A stretch of DNA of 51,717 bases from Lamprocystis purpurea DSM 4197 (lineage in GTDB: Bacteria; Pseudomonadota; Gammaproteobacteria; Chromatiales; Chromatiaceae), in contig NZ_KB902494.1 of NCBI RefSeq assembly GCF_000379525.1, forward strand, positions 472-52,188, read 5' to 3'. Below, piece by piece: positions 6,546 through 18,987 of the stretch. How positions within the stretch are numbered: position 1 is the first letter of the stretch; every line of letters begins with the position of its first letter. A program made the translations under genes and the position numbers. The notes below the pieces were generated by a model. It searched no databases. It saw nothing but the letters and a program-made list of their open reading frames with translations, and was not told the origin of the DNA.

Positions 6546-7160
6546 TTAACTTGAGCCTGTCAAGCCCGATGCGCGATTTTTTTCTTTCTCCTCGGGGCGG
6601 GGGGTGACCTGCCCGGACAGACTGGGCCAGGCGGCACGCAGGTAAAGGACCATGGACCAGAGGGTCAGCACCGCCGCGACATAAAGCAGGACCAGCCCGA
6701 GGCCGTAGGCCAGCGAACCGACGATGGAGTCATGCAGCAACAGCAGGCAGATGGAGACCATCTGGGCAATGGTCTTGAACTTGCCGACGGCCGAGACCGC
6801 GACCTTGGCGCGGGCACCGATTTCGGCCATCCACTCGCGCAGGGCCGAGACGGTGATCTCGCGGCCGATGATGACGATAGCGGGCAAGGCGAGCAGTGCC
6901 CGCGGGTCCGCCTGGACCAGCAGCACCAAGGCCACCGCGACCATCAACTTATCGGCGACCGGATCAAGAAAGGCTCCGAGCGGCGAGGTCTGACCCAGGC
7001 GCCGCGCCAGGTAGCCGTCAAGCCAGTCGGTGAGGGCCGCCGCGCCGAAAGTCATGGTCGCCGCGTAGGGCGCCCAGGGCGCATTGATATAAAACACGGC
7101 GACGAACACCGGGATCAGGACGATCCGAAGCAAGGTCAACAGGTTAGGAGTATTCCACAT
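6546..7160 (-). CDS. pgsA: CDP-diacylglycerol-glycerol-3-phosphate 3-phosphatidyltransferase
   Basis: This 204-residue integral membrane enzyme makes phosphatidylglycerol phosphate from CDP-diacylglycerol and glycerol-3-phosphate, the committed step to phosphatidylglycerol and cardiolipin. The CDP-alcohol phosphotransferase signature D-G-x2-A-R-x8-G-x3-D-x3-D is complete in DGYLARRLGQTSPL followed by GAFLDPVADK. About four to five hydrophobic segments are visible. I chose ATG 7160 (MWNTPNLLTLLRIVL) because the family starts there; a GTG at 7172 directly after the uvrC stop is the alternative. It lies between uvrC and tRNA-Gly in the conserved operon. The C-terminal tail beyond about residue 180 is charged and cytoplasmic. 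Confidence 0.96.
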   Translation of the reverse strand: MWNTPNLLTLLRIVLIPVFVAVFYINAPWAPYAATMTFGAAALTDWLDGYLARRLGQTSPLGAFLDPVADKLMVAVALVLLVQADPRALLALPAIVIIGREITVSALREWMAEIGARAKVAVSAVGKFKTIAQMVSICLLLLHDSIVGSLAYGLGLVLLYVAAVLTLWSMVLYLRAAWPSLSGQVTPRPEEKEKNRASGLTGSS

Positions 7161-7172
7161 TCGCAGTCGCAC

Positions 7173-9035
7173 TCAGGGTCCGGGAGTGTCCAGGTGAAAG
7201 GCGTCATGGATGCGCGCCGCCAGTTCGCGGCTGATGCCCGCGACCCGCGCGATGTCCTCGACCCCCGCTCGCGCCAGGCCGCGCAGACCCCCGAAGGCCC
7301 GGAGCAGTTGTTGCCGACGCTTGGGGCCAACCCCGGCGATCTCCTCCAGAACCGAGGCGGTCCGGACCTTGGCCCGCTGTTGGCGGTGGCCGGTGATCGC
7401 AAACCGGTGGGCCTCGTCGCGAATCTGCTGCACCAGGTGCATGGCCGGTGAATCTGCCGGGAGTATAACGGGCGTCCCCTGCCCCAACAACCAAAGCTGT
7501 TCGGTACCGGGACGCCGGTCCGGTCCTTTCGACACACCGACCAGCAGGATGGCACCCAGCCCCAGCTCCTCGACAGCCTGCGCCGCCGCGCCCAGTTGGC
7601 CCCGCCCGCCGTCGATGAACACCAAATCCGGCACCGGATACTCACCCTCCTTGACCCGCGTGTAGCGCCGGGTCAGTACCTGGGACATGGCTCCATAGTC
7701 GTCACCGGGAACGATGCCCGCGATGTTGAACCGCCGGTAGTCGGAGGTGCGCGGACCGGCGTCATCGAACACCACGCAGGAGGCGACGGTGCGCTCCCCC
7801 AGGGTGTGGCTGATGTCGAAACACTCCATGCGCCGCGGCAGTTCCGGCAGGTCCAGGGCCTCGCGCAGCGCGGTGAGCCGCCGGGCATAGCCGGCCTGAC
7901 TGCCGAGCCGGGACTTGAGTGCCACCTGCGCGTTGCCCCGCGCCATCTCCAGCCAGCGGGCGCGCTCCGCCCGCACCCGCGACTTGATCTGGACGCGGTG
8001 CCCGGCCTGCTCGGCCAGGGCCGATTCCAGCAGATCCAGATCGTCGGGCTCGGCCGAACAGACCAGTTCGACCGGGATCTGCTTGTCTACATAGAACTGG
8101 GTGAGGAAGCCGGCGATCAGCGTGCCCTCATCGGTCTCCTCCGGCGCCAGAGGAAAGAACGCCTTGTTGCCCAGATTGCGTCCGCCGCGGATGAAGAAGA
8201 CCTGCACACAGTGAACGCCGCCCTCCTGGGCCGCGGCGATGATATCCAGGTCGCCGCCCTCCCCGCTCACATACTGGCGCTCCTGAATCCGCTGCAGAGT
8301 CGCGATCTGGTCGCGCAGGACCGCGGCCCGCTCGAAAGCCAGATCGGCGGCTGCCTGTTCCATCGCGGTGGCCAGTTCGCCGATAACTTCCTGGGTGCGC
8401 CCGTCCAGGAACTTGATGGTATAGGCGACATCCTCCGCATAGACCGCCTCGCTCACCAATCCGACACAGGGTCCGGTGCAGCGCTTGATCTGGTATTGCA
8501 GGCAGGGCCGCGAACGGGTGCGGTAGAAGCTGTCCTCACACTGGCGGACGGGAAACAGCCGCTGCAGGAGTTGCAGGGTCTCGCGCACGGCCGAAGCGCT
8601 GGGATAGGGTCCGAAGAAACGCCCCGGCCCCTTGCGCGAGCCGCGGTAAAAGGCGAGGCGCGGAAAGGGGTCCTGGGTGCTCAGGTGAATGTAGGGGTAG
8701 CTCTTGTCATCACGCAACAGGACGTTGAAGCGCGGCTTCAGCGACTTGATGAGGTTACTCTCCAGGAGCAGGGCCTCGCCCTCGGTGCGGGTGACGGTGA
8801 CCTCGATGTCCGCGATCTGACCGACCATGACCACCAGACGCTGGTTCAGCGCCCGGCTGAAATAGCTGCCGACCCGGCGCTTGAGGTTCTTGGCCTTGCC
8901 GACATAGAGGACGGTGCCGGCCGCGTCCAGCATCCGATAGACACCGGGGCTCTGGGGAATCTGCGCCAGCCGTTCACGCAGGTCCACGGGCGCGCCGACC
9001 GGCTCCGGCACCGCATCCAAGTCAGCCGCCGCCAT
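7173..9035 (-). CDS. uvrC: excinuclease ABC subunit C
   Basis: This 620-residue protein is the dual-incision nuclease of nucleotide excision repair, acting with UvrA and UvrB. The GIY-YIG 3' nuclease is near the start (SPGVYRMLDAAGTVLYVGKA, then LKRRVGSYF). A UVR region lies near residues 200-240. The RNase H-like 5' nuclease follows (RMECFDISHTLGERTVASCV, FIDGGRGQLG), and paired helix-hairpin-helices end the protein (EEIAGVGPKRRQQLLRAFGG). ATG 9035 was chosen over the upstream GTG 9050. It overlaps the end of uvrY by 14 bases, implying translational coupling. The length matches the family. Confidence 0.97.
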   Translation of the reverse strand: MAAADLDAVPEPVGAPVDLRERLAQIPQSPGVYRMLDAAGTVLYVGKAKNLKRRVGSYFSRALNQRLVVMVGQIADIEVTVTRTEGEALLLESNLIKSLKPRFNVLLRDDKSYPYIHLSTQDPFPRLAFYRGSRKGPGRFFGPYPSASAVRETLQLLQRLFPVRQCEDSFYRTRSRPCLQYQIKRCTGPCVGLVSEAVYAEDVAYTIKFLDGRTQEVIGELATAMEQAAADLAFERAAVLRDQIATLQRIQERQYVSGEGGDLDIIAAAQEGGVHCVQVFFIRGGRNLGNKAFFPLAPEETDEGTLIAGFLTQFYVDKQIPVELVCSAEPDDLDLLESALAEQAGHRVQIKSRVRAERARWLEMARGNAQVALKSRLGSQAGYARRLTALREALDLPELPRRMECFDISHTLGERTVASCVVFDDAGPRTSDYRRFNIAGIVPGDDYGAMSQVLTRRYTRVKEGEYPVPDLVFIDGGRGQLGAAAQAVEELGLGAILLVGVSKGPDRRPGTEQLWLLGQGTPVILPADSPAMHLVQQIRDEAHRFAITGHRQQRAKVRTASVLEEIAGVGPKRRQQLLRAFGGLRGLARAGVEDIARVAGISRELAARIHDAFHLDTPGP

Positions 9036-9696
9036 GACCCGTGGCGGCACCGCCCGGCTGATCGCTGATCAGGCCATAGCGAAAGGCCAACCGGGTCAGG
9101 TCGACATCGGTATGCACACCGAGCTTATCGTAGATACGCTGGCGATAGGTGCTGACCGTCTTGGGACTCAGCGAGAGTGTGTCTGAGATGTCCTGCGTGC
9201 GGCGACCGTCCAGGATCATCAGGGTGACCTGAAACTCCCGCGAGGACAACTCGGTGAAAGGGCTGGCCGTCCCGCCCTGCCAATCCGCCAACATGCGCGC
9301 CTGCGCGACCGTGGAGTCGATGTACGGACGGCCGCCGGCCACCAACCGCACCGCCTTCACCAACTCGTCGGCCGGACAGCCCTTGGTGAGATAGCCCATG
9401 GCCCCGGCCTCGCGCAGTTGGCTCGGAAAGGGGTCATCACCGAGCACGGTCAGGGCGATCACCCGGCAGCTCGGCAGTAGCCGCAAGATCCGGCGGGTCG
9501 CCTCGATCCCGCCCATCCCGTGCGGCATCTGCAGATCCATGAGACAAATGTCCGGCATCAGTTGCTTCGCCTGCTTGAGCGCCTCCTCGCCGCTTTCGGC
9601 TTCGCCGACCACCTCGATCTGGTCCTGCTCTTTGAGGATCAGCCGCAACCCCGCACGAAACAGTGCGTGGTCATCGACGATGAGTACCTTGATCAT
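9022..9696 (-). CDS. uvrY: UvrY/GacA-family response regulator
   Basis: This 224-residue protein has a CheY-like receiver domain and a LuxR-type DNA-binding domain. The receiver shows MIKVLIVDDHALFRAGLRLI, the phospho-acceptor in DICLMDLQMPHG, and the conserved T and K (ALTVLGD, YLTKGCPADE). The HTH is LSSREFQVTLMILDGRRTQD followed by LSLSPKTVSTYRQRIYDKLG. The family is the response regulator of BarA/GacS and activates small RNAs that titrate CsrA. No sensor is encoded here, which is usual. ATG 9696 matches the family start. It is first in the uvrY-uvrC-pgsA-tRNA-Gly operon, whose order is ancient in Gammaproteobacteria. Confidence 0.95.
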   Translation of the reverse strand: MIKVLIVDDHALFRAGLRLILKEQDQIEVVGEAESGEEALKQAKQLMPDICLMDLQMPHGMGGIEATRRILRLLPSCRVIALTVLGDDPFPSQLREAGAMGYLTKGCPADELVKAVRLVAGGRPYIDSTVAQARMLADWQGGTASPFTELSSREFQVTLMILDGRRTQDISDTLSLSPKTVSTYRQRIYDKLGVHTDVDLTRLAFRYGLISDQPGGAATGHGGG

Positions 9697-9808
9697 GGTC
9701 GGGTCTCTCGGGGGACGGTTTCGGCAATGCACATCGGCCTGCGGGCGCCCTTATGGTACACAAGGGATGCTGAGGGCTAAAGCCATCAACACCGGAGATA
9801 TCGCGACC

Positions 9809-13714
<3,906 letters not shown>

Positions 13715-13808
13715 GGTGGGCTCCCAATCGATGAGCGGGACCAGAGGATGGCAGAGTCGCGATGATAACCGAAGCAGCCGGGCGCGCGATGCACCGCGGC
13801 GCGCGGCC

Positions 13809-14191
13809 AGCAGTTCCAAATTTGGGTGGCCGCCGCCAACAGCGTGCCGGCCGCGAGGCTGATGGTGGATGCGCTGCGCTTATCCACCCTACAAAACCGG
13901 CTCCGCTGTAGGGTGGATAAGGCGCGCCGCTCGGTGTCAGGGGCCAGGCACCGCGGTCGCGCGCGCCGCATCCACCAGGGATCGCGCGATGCCGCCTAAA
14001 TTGGGTGGCCGCCGCCAACAGCGTGCCGGCCGCGAGGCTGATGGTGGATGCGCTGCGCTTATCCACCCTACAAAACCGGCTCCGCTGTAGGATGGATAAG
14101 GCGCGCCGCTCGGTGTCAGGGGCCAGGCACGGCGGTCGCGCGCGCCGCATCCACCAGGGATCGCGCGATGCCGCCCAAATTTGGAATTGCT
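13809..14191. mobile_element. MITE-like element, copy A, with internal tandem duplication
   Basis: The ends AGCAGTTCCAAATTTGGG and CCCAAATTTGGAATTGCT are inverted repeats with one mismatch. The 11 bases outside each end are identical (GGCGCGCGGCC, 13798-13808 and 14192-14202), as expected of a target duplication. The body holds the motif GGTGGATGCGCTGCGCTTAT and its partner. Unlike the 204-207 base copies at 16397 and 31918, this one is 383 bases long, because a unit of 179 bases is repeated in tandem (phase points 13824 and 14003). It encodes nothing and lies just upstream of purL, in opposite orientation to copies B and C. Confidence 0.82.
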
Positions 14192-14256
14192 GGCGCGCGG
14201 CCGGGCATCGGACTGACGTACCCTGAGGTACCCTGGTGTGGCCAACAAACCCCGCT

Positions 14257-15117
14257 TCAGAAGATCAAGACGGGTTTGCGACGTGCACGCAGCGCATAGT
14301 CGGCCAGGTAATCGGTGTAGGCTTGGGCCGGCTCCAGAACCCAACCGTTGTACGGCTGCGCATCCCCTGGACGCGCATGGCGCGGCGGGGCATCTTCGCT
14401 CAGCGTGAGCCGCAGCAGCGCCGACTCCCCCACCACGCGCACATCGGGCCGCACCTGGGAGTCGAACGCCCATTCACGCAGCCTGGGACCAATCGCCTCG
14501 AGAATCCGCGCGGCGCTGACATACTCAGCCAGGGCACCCATCAGCAGCAACCGCTTGTAGTCAACCTCCGGATGGAAACCCGCGCGCCCGTAAGCGGCCG
14601 TGCCGGCCAATTCGTCCCGGCCGTCGAGATAGACGAACAGATCGTGCAGGGACTTCCAGGTTCCGGGCGGCGCCGACTCCCCGGTGCGGACCGCAGACTC
14701 CACCGCATTCCCCAACCCTTTGAGGAGTTGCCGCAGCACCCACTCCCGATAGACCCCGAAGCTCGCCTGGCCGGCATAACGGGGCTGCCCCAGGTCCACC
14801 AGAAGGCGCTGAAGATTGCCGCACCAGGAACAGATCACGCGCTGTTCCGGGGTGAGCGACCGGGTCAGGGCCGGGGTCTGGTTCGCGGTCCCGGCCGACG
14901 GGGTGAACCCACCCGCGTCACGGGGCCGCCCGGCACAGAAACCGGACCGGGGACCAACGGATTGGATCGCATCGACCTCATCCTTCAGGTCACGGAGCAT
15001 GGCGAGGCGCAGCTCCGGCGCGATGACCTGGTCACGAATCTGGTACAGCGCGAGCAAGGCGGGGGGCGGTGCGGCGCGCGCTTCGCGTGGGTGCGGCCGT
15101 TCGAGAGAGACGGTCAT
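14257..15117 (-). CDS. hypothetical protein (286 aa)
   Basis: The frame is open for 286 residues from ATG 15117, with high-GC codon use like the housekeeping genes, so I take it as real. The N-terminal part (ALLALYQIRDQVIAPELRLA) is predicted helical. A loop rich in Gly, Pro and Ser follows. The C-terminal two thirds alternate helices and strands, with a Trp/Cys pair (ICSWCGNLQRLL) and the segment WKSLHDLFVYLDGRDELAG. There is no signal peptide, membrane segment or motif I can name. It is flanked by MITE copy A downstream and by a long leader upstream, and it has no operon partner. Function unknown. Confidence 0.6.
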   Translation of the reverse strand: MTVSLERPHPREARAAPPPALLALYQIRDQVIAPELRLAMLRDLKDEVDAIQSVGPRSGFCAGRPRDAGGFTPSAGTANQTPALTRSLTPEQRVICSWCGNLQRLLVDLGQPRYAGQASFGVYREWVLRQLLKGLGNAVESAVRTGESAPPGTWKSLHDLFVYLDGRDELAGTAAYGRAGFHPEVDYKRLLLMGALAEYVSAARILEAIGPRLREWAFDSQVRPDVRVVGESALLRLTLSEDAPPRHARPGDAQPYNGWVLEPAQAYTDYLADYALRARRKPVLIF

Positions 15118-15513
15118 GGCCGCGCCCCGGGTGCTGCCGGCACCGCGACGGCGGGCGCACGAGGGGCTTCCGACCGACTTCGGGACACCACCCGGCGGGC
15201 GGGAAAAACGCGCCGATCGGAATTCATGAGGGCACCCATTCTTATGATTGTTCGCGGGCTTAGGCGTCTATCACGGGCGCTGCACACCCTGGCACCGCCC
15301 GACCCTATGAGTCTGGACGACTCCCCCCAGTCCCTCAAGGATGACTCCTTCGAACTGCGACCGGCGTCACAGGAAAGCCGCGGATCCGCGGCTGTCGCGC
15401 CCGCGCGGCCGGCAGCACGGCGAATACGGCCGAAGTCCGGGTTCGAGTCCTCACCTTGAGTTTGCCGCCCCAACCCCAAGCATTGCCCGGTCACTCACCC
15501 ACCGGACCGCCCC
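15118..15513. other. intergenic stretch without a supported feature
   Basis: About 400 bases separate the divergent genes at 15117 and 15514, so promoters for both must lie here, but I see no clear consensus boxes. A 77-codon frame from ATG 15228 exists but uses rare codons at its start and has no convincing ribosome site. A TTCGAGTCC string near 15440 recalls a tRNA T-loop without the rest of a cloverleaf. Confidence 0.4.
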
Positions 15514-15927
15514 ATGCCAGACGACTTCACCCCCCAGAACGAACTCGAACGCCGACTCATCGCCGCTCAGGAAGGCCAGATCCCGCCCGAGGAATTCATC
15601 GCGACCCTGGTGGGTTCGGAGGTCTTCATGCCCGTTTATGAGAAACACCAGATCGGCGGACTCCAGACTCAGCAAGCCGCCCAACCGCTCAAGCTCACCG
15701 GGGAGGACGGCAACGAGATCCTGGTCCTCTTCACCAGCCCGGAGCGGGCCAAGGGCTTCGTCAAGGACTATCCGGGCTACGGCGGCGGTCTGGTCGCGGA
15801 CTTCACCTGGATACTGGAAAAGCTTGGCATCGGCTATGCCATCAGCCTCAATCCAGGCCTCCCCGTCGGCATCGACTTCGAGGCCCAGGACGTGGCTCAG
15901 ATCGCGGGTAGGGGGCGGCCGAACTGA
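15514..15927 (+). CDS. SseB-like protein
   Basis: This 137-residue soluble protein has the pattern NELERRLIAAQEGQIPPEEF, then GSEVFMPVYEK, then EILVLFTSPERAKGFVKDYP and GIGYAISLNPGLPVGIDFEA. That is the N-terminal domain of the SseB (enhanced serine sensitivity) family. The name comes from an E. coli overexpression phenotype; the biochemical role is unknown. It has no link to the type III secretion protein of the same name. ATG 15514 is preceded by a C-rich leader without an obvious ribosome site. It is convergent with the coiled-coil gene at 15945, only 17 bases away. Confidence 0.8.
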   Translation: MPDDFTPQNELERRLIAAQEGQIPPEEFIATLVGSEVFMPVYEKHQIGGLQTQQAAQPLKLTGEDGNEILVLFTSPERAKGFVKDYPGYGGGLVADFTWILEKLGIGYAISLNPGLPVGIDFEAQDVAQIAGRGRPN

Positions 15928-15944
15928 GCGAAGCGAACAATCAC

Positions 15945-16307
15945 TCACAGCAATTTGACCAGCGCGGCCATCACGCCGACCTGAGCAAACATCAGCGGAA
16001 TCAGCCACATCAGTAGGCTATTGCGACTGCGCTCAATGGCGGTCGTCACTTCGCCGCGTAGTTGCTCGATTTGGGTTTTGACCTCGCCGCGCAATCGCTC
16101 GACCTGCAACGTGAGATCCGCGCGCACTTGCTCGATCTCTTTCTGAAGCCGCAGTTCGGTCTCACGCAACTGCTGGTTAGTGACGAGATCCGGCAGGTGC
16201 GGATAACGCTCCTCCAGACGTTCAAAGGCCGCGGCAATCACCCGCGCCCGCGCGCGCTCGTCCGGCGCACTGGCCAGGGCTTCATACAGTTCGACGACAG
16301 AACCCAT
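15945..16307 (-). CDS. coiled-coil protein with C-terminal membrane anchor (DUF1640-like)
   Basis: This 120-residue protein has a helical N-terminal region and then a long amphipathic coiled coil. The coil contains a repeated E-x-L-R-G-E-V-(K/T) pattern (VERLRGEVKTQIEQLRGEV). The protein ends in one membrane helix (SLLMWLIPLMFAQVGVMAAL). This architecture resembles DUF1640/CCDC90-type proteins, whose bacterial members are of unknown function. I chose the ATG at 16307 because a perfect AGGAGG lies nine bases upstream; the ATG three codons earlier is only one base from it. MITE copy B lies about 90 bases upstream of the start. Confidence 0.75.
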   Translation of the reverse strand: MGSVVELYEALASAPDERARARVIAAAFERLEERYPHLPDLVTNQQLRETELRLQKEIEQVRADLTLQVERLRGEVKTQIEQLRGEVTTAIERSRNSLLMWLIPLMFAQVGVMAALVKLL

Positions 16308-16396
16308 GGGATGCATTCCTCCTGAGGAAATAAGATGGAGGCAGTCGGCAGTCTATCCCAAATTCGGGACCTAAGCTGGCGCCACGCCGTCACGGC

Positions 16397-16603
16397 CAGC
16401 AATTCCAAATTTGGGCAGCATCGCGCAGCCCCCTTGGTGGATGCGGCGCGCTCGACCGGCGTGCCGGGTCCCTGACACCGAGCGGCGCGCCTTATCCACC
16501 CTACGGCGGGGCCGGTTCTGTAGGGTGGATAAGCGCAGCGCATCCACCATTGGCCTCGCTGCCGACACGCTGTTGGCGGCGGCCACCCAAATTTGGAACT
16601 GCT
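16397..16603. mobile_element. MITE-like element, copy B
   Basis: This 207-base element has inverted ends (AGCAATTCCAAATTTGGG and CCCAAATTTGGAACTGCT) and an internal GTAGGGTGGATAAGCGCAGC segment. Both sides carry the direct repeat GCCGTCACGGC (16386-16396 and 16604-16614), with one base of ambiguity at the left end. It is in the same orientation as copy C, opposite to copy A. It sits between the convergent-side end of metA and the upstream region of the coiled-coil gene. Confidence 0.82.
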
Positions 16604-16638
16604 GCCGTCACGGCACCGCGTCAGGGATGATCAAGACC

Positions 16639-17724
16639 TCAAGCCGGTGCGCGATTCCACCCCAACCCCAGCGGATCGGCCGGGTTCACATGATCCATGA
16701 AGGGTAAGCACCGGTCGCTGTGGGTGATCTGATAGACCAAGCCCATCCAGTTGCCGATCACGCCCTCCGCGGTATCGTGCCAGGTGTTGTCGAGACGGAA
16801 GACGATATGGTCCTCGGGCAGGCGCGGCGGTTCGCGGCCGGCGGCCAGGGCGGCGCGGACGCGCTGCGCGTGCTCATCGAGAATGGCCTGGGACTGCACG
16901 GTGAAGTAACCCTCAGGGAAGGGTGGATAGTCGCGCCGCGCGCCGGCTGCGAAGCGGTTGACCTCGCGTTTGTACTCTTTGAGCAGCGAGATGGTGTCGT
17001 ACTCGGGGTGTCCCTGGAAGAGGACCTGACGAATGCCGTCGGCGCTGACCGCCAGATGGACCCCGGCCCGCTCGCCCTCCACCAGCACCCGCAATCCGGC
17101 AGCGTCGAACTGGGCGCGGCTGATCTCATTGAAACGCGAGTGGGGAACATCAAACAAGGTGTTGACGTTGCCGACCAAGGGGTGGGCACGATTGACCACC
17201 CGATGCGGAAAGACCCCCCACCGTTTCTCGCCCAGCGGCTCCCGGCGTTGACCGTAGCGAAACTGAAGCACCGCATGGGTCGCGAGACAGGAGCACAGGG
17301 TGGAACTGACGTTATTCCAAGCCCAGTCGACGACCTCGATCAGCGGCCCCCAGAAGGGTTCGGTAGAGAGATCGGGACCGGTTACATTGGCGCCGGTGAT
17401 GATCAGCGCATCCAACCCCTCGGAGCGGATCCGCTCAAAGGTGCTGTAGTAACGCTGGATATGGGCGCGCGCCGTCTCCGCCCGCGCCAAGGCATCCAGG
17501 GTGAAGGGGTGCACGTAGAACTGGGCGATCTGATTGCTGTGTCCGATGAGCCGGAAGAACTGACGCTCGGTCGCCTCCAATGCGGCGTCGGGCATCATGT
17601 TCAGCAGGCCGATGTGCAGTTCCCGAATGTCCTGCTGAGCGGCCCGCACCGGGTCCAGGATCTGGTGACCGGCAGCCCGCAGGTGGCTGAAGGTGGGAAG
17701 TTCGTTATGGGCAACGATAGGCAT
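16639..17724 (-). CDS. metA: homoserine O-succinyltransferase (MetA family)
   Basis: This 361-residue enzyme activates homoserine with an acyl-CoA as the first step of methionine synthesis. The start MPIVAHNELPTFSHLRAAGH, the segment LHIGLLNMMPDAALEATERQ, the catalytic cysteine in STLCSCLATHAVLQF, and the His/Glu pair in VLFQGHPEYDTISLLKEYKR are all present. Family members use succinyl- or acetyl-CoA, and the sequence alone does not let me decide, so the name follows the usual annotation. The C-terminus (DHVNPADPLGLGW) is longer than in E. coli (309 residues). It lies about 90 bases downstream of the P-loop gene at 17814 and may share its transcript. I see no methionine riboswitch. Confidence 0.94.
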   Translation of the reverse strand: MPIVAHNELPTFSHLRAAGHQILDPVRAAQQDIRELHIGLLNMMPDAALEATERQFFRLIGHSNQIAQFYVHPFTLDALARAETARAHIQRYYSTFERIRSEGLDALIITGANVTGPDLSTEPFWGPLIEVVDWAWNNVSSTLCSCLATHAVLQFRYGQRREPLGEKRWGVFPHRVVNRAHPLVGNVNTLFDVPHSRFNEISRAQFDAAGLRVLVEGERAGVHLAVSADGIRQVLFQGHPEYDTISLLKEYKREVNRFAAGARRDYPPFPEGYFTVQSQAILDEHAQRVRAALAAGREPPRLPEDHIVFRLDNTWHDTAEGVIGNWMGLVYQITHSDRCLPFMDHVNPADPLGLGWNRAPA

Positions 17725-17813
17725 GGCGGCGGCTCACTGAAGGGGATCGACTCAGGTCTGGAGGCGGTGATTCCGGGACGGACCGCGTCCGTGAATGCTC
17801 AGCCCCGGCTGGA

Positions 17814-18680
17814 TCAGCCGGCGTCCGTCGGCACGCTGTCCGCGCGCGCGATGGCCCGTTCCAGGAGTTCCAGGAAATCCTCTTCGTCGCGGATCAGGGC
17901 CACTTCCTCCGAGGAGACCGTGTAACCATGGGGCCGCGCAATCGCCTCGTAACGCGGCACCCGCGAATGGAACAGGCGGGGGAACACCCAGCGGGTGAAA
18001 TCATCCGGATCGATCTCGGCCACGTACTCGAGCGCTCGCGCCGGCAGGTACTCCGCAAGCGCGGCGCTCAAGAACTCCGGCCGATAATACAGCGGCTTGG
18101 GGTCCGCCTGAGCACGTTTGATCAACTTGATCTCATCCGCCTCGGGCACCCGGATGTAGAGGATCAGGCTGTGCCTGGCGAGCAGCGAGATAACCCGCGG
18201 TTCGTCCAGCTCGCACAGGCTCCCGCCCACGTCGTTGACCAGGTTGGCGTAACCGTAGATCTCCTGCGCCTTGCGGATGAAATCCGGCACGTCGAACATG
18301 GCGGCGATCTCCGCCTCGCGGTAGAGCGCCTGACGGCGGTTGAACTCGGCGAGCGGCAAGCCGCCGAGTTCCGGGTTACCAAGCTTGCCGACGAAACTCA
18401 GGACCGGGCCCAGATCGTTCACCTTGATATTGTTACGAATGAAGATCCAGTCGCTGCGCAGCAGGTCGCGCAGGAAGGGATCGCGCATGGCATGGGCCTT
18501 GATCAGGTCAAGGATGTGCTCGTCCAGATAACGGGTGCCGATGCGGTAGTCCCCCGAATAATGGAACCAGTCACTGCGCCGCAACAGGGCGGACAAAAAG
18601 GTCTTGCCAACCCCGGACATGCCGAGCAGGGTGACACACTTATGAGGCCAGGCTCGGAATTCCTCGACGGTAAACTTCAT
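17814..18680 (-). CDS. P-loop NTPase of unknown role, beside metA
   Basis: This 288-residue soluble protein has a clear Walker A motif at residues 19-27 (LLGMSGVGKTFLS), followed by RRSDWFHYSGDYRIGTRYLD. A kinase-like Asp-containing strand comes later (NLVNDVGGSLCELDEPRVIS), then SLILYIRVPEADEIKLIKRA. The overall plan resembles small-molecule or nucleotide kinases (P-loop kinase superfamily), but I cannot name the substrate. The position just upstream of metA on the same strand suggests a linked function or a shared promoter. Start at ATG 18680. Confidence 0.75.
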   Translation of the reverse strand: MKFTVEEFRAWPHKCVTLLGMSGVGKTFLSALLRRSDWFHYSGDYRIGTRYLDEHILDLIKAHAMRDPFLRDLLRSDWIFIRNNIKVNDLGPVLSFVGKLGNPELGGLPLAEFNRRQALYREAEIAAMFDVPDFIRKAQEIYGYANLVNDVGGSLCELDEPRVISLLARHSLILYIRVPEADEIKLIKRAQADPKPLYYRPEFLSAALAEYLPARALEYVAEIDPDDFTRWVFPRLFHSRVPRYEAIARPHGYTVSSEEVALIRDEEDFLELLERAIARADSVPTDAG

Positions 18681-18803
18681 AGGGCTGCTTCGCGTGGGTG
18701 GATGGCGCCGTTGACCGCAAAGGCACGGCGGTGCTCAAGCAGCAGGATGGTAATGCAGGGCGACCTCGGCTGACCAGGGATCGGGCGACCCGCTTGTCCG
18801 CTC

Positions 18804-18831
18804 AAAAAAAGCCCCCGGATTGACCGGGGGC
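18804..18831 (-). terminator. intrinsic terminator for the cytochrome cluster
   Basis: On the minus strand GCCCCCGG, TCAAT, CCGGGGGC and seven T residues form a standard terminator, 157 bases after the stop of the decaheme gene and before the P-loop gene. Confidence 0.85.
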
Positions 18832-18878
18832 TTATGTGATTTCCGGAACACCGGATACCGCCAACCATCGGCTCGGAT

Positions 18879-18937
18879 GTAGGTGCGACTTCAGTCGCAC
18901 CGATTCGGACGCAGGTGCGACTGAAGTCGCACCTACA
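18879..18937. repeat. paired palindromic (REP-like) repeats
   Basis: GTAGGTGCGACTTCAGTCGC and, 30 bases on, GCAGGTGCGACTGAAGTCGC are two near-identical palindromes in opposite orientation within the 3' region of the decaheme gene. They could form two small hairpins or one large one. Together with the terminator they fill the gap 18681-18987. Confidence 0.6.
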
Positions 18938-18987
18938 CACCGGTATCCAAATTATCGGAAACCACCGTAAGACGCAGGGCAGGACAG

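Noticed and set aside
7596-9068. 490-residue plus-strand frame over uvrC
   Set aside because: Shadow of uvrC; repeated Gln/Gly/Asp/Arg composition typical of reverse-strand GC-rich frames.
15425-15460. tRNA-like GGTTCGAGTCCTCACC string
   Set aside because: The bases around the loop do not pair and no acceptor, D or anticodon arm fits.
15228-15461. 77-codon plus-strand frame (MRAPILMIVRGLRRL...)
   Set aside because: Poor start context, rare codons at the beginning, no family. It could be real but evidence is insufficient.
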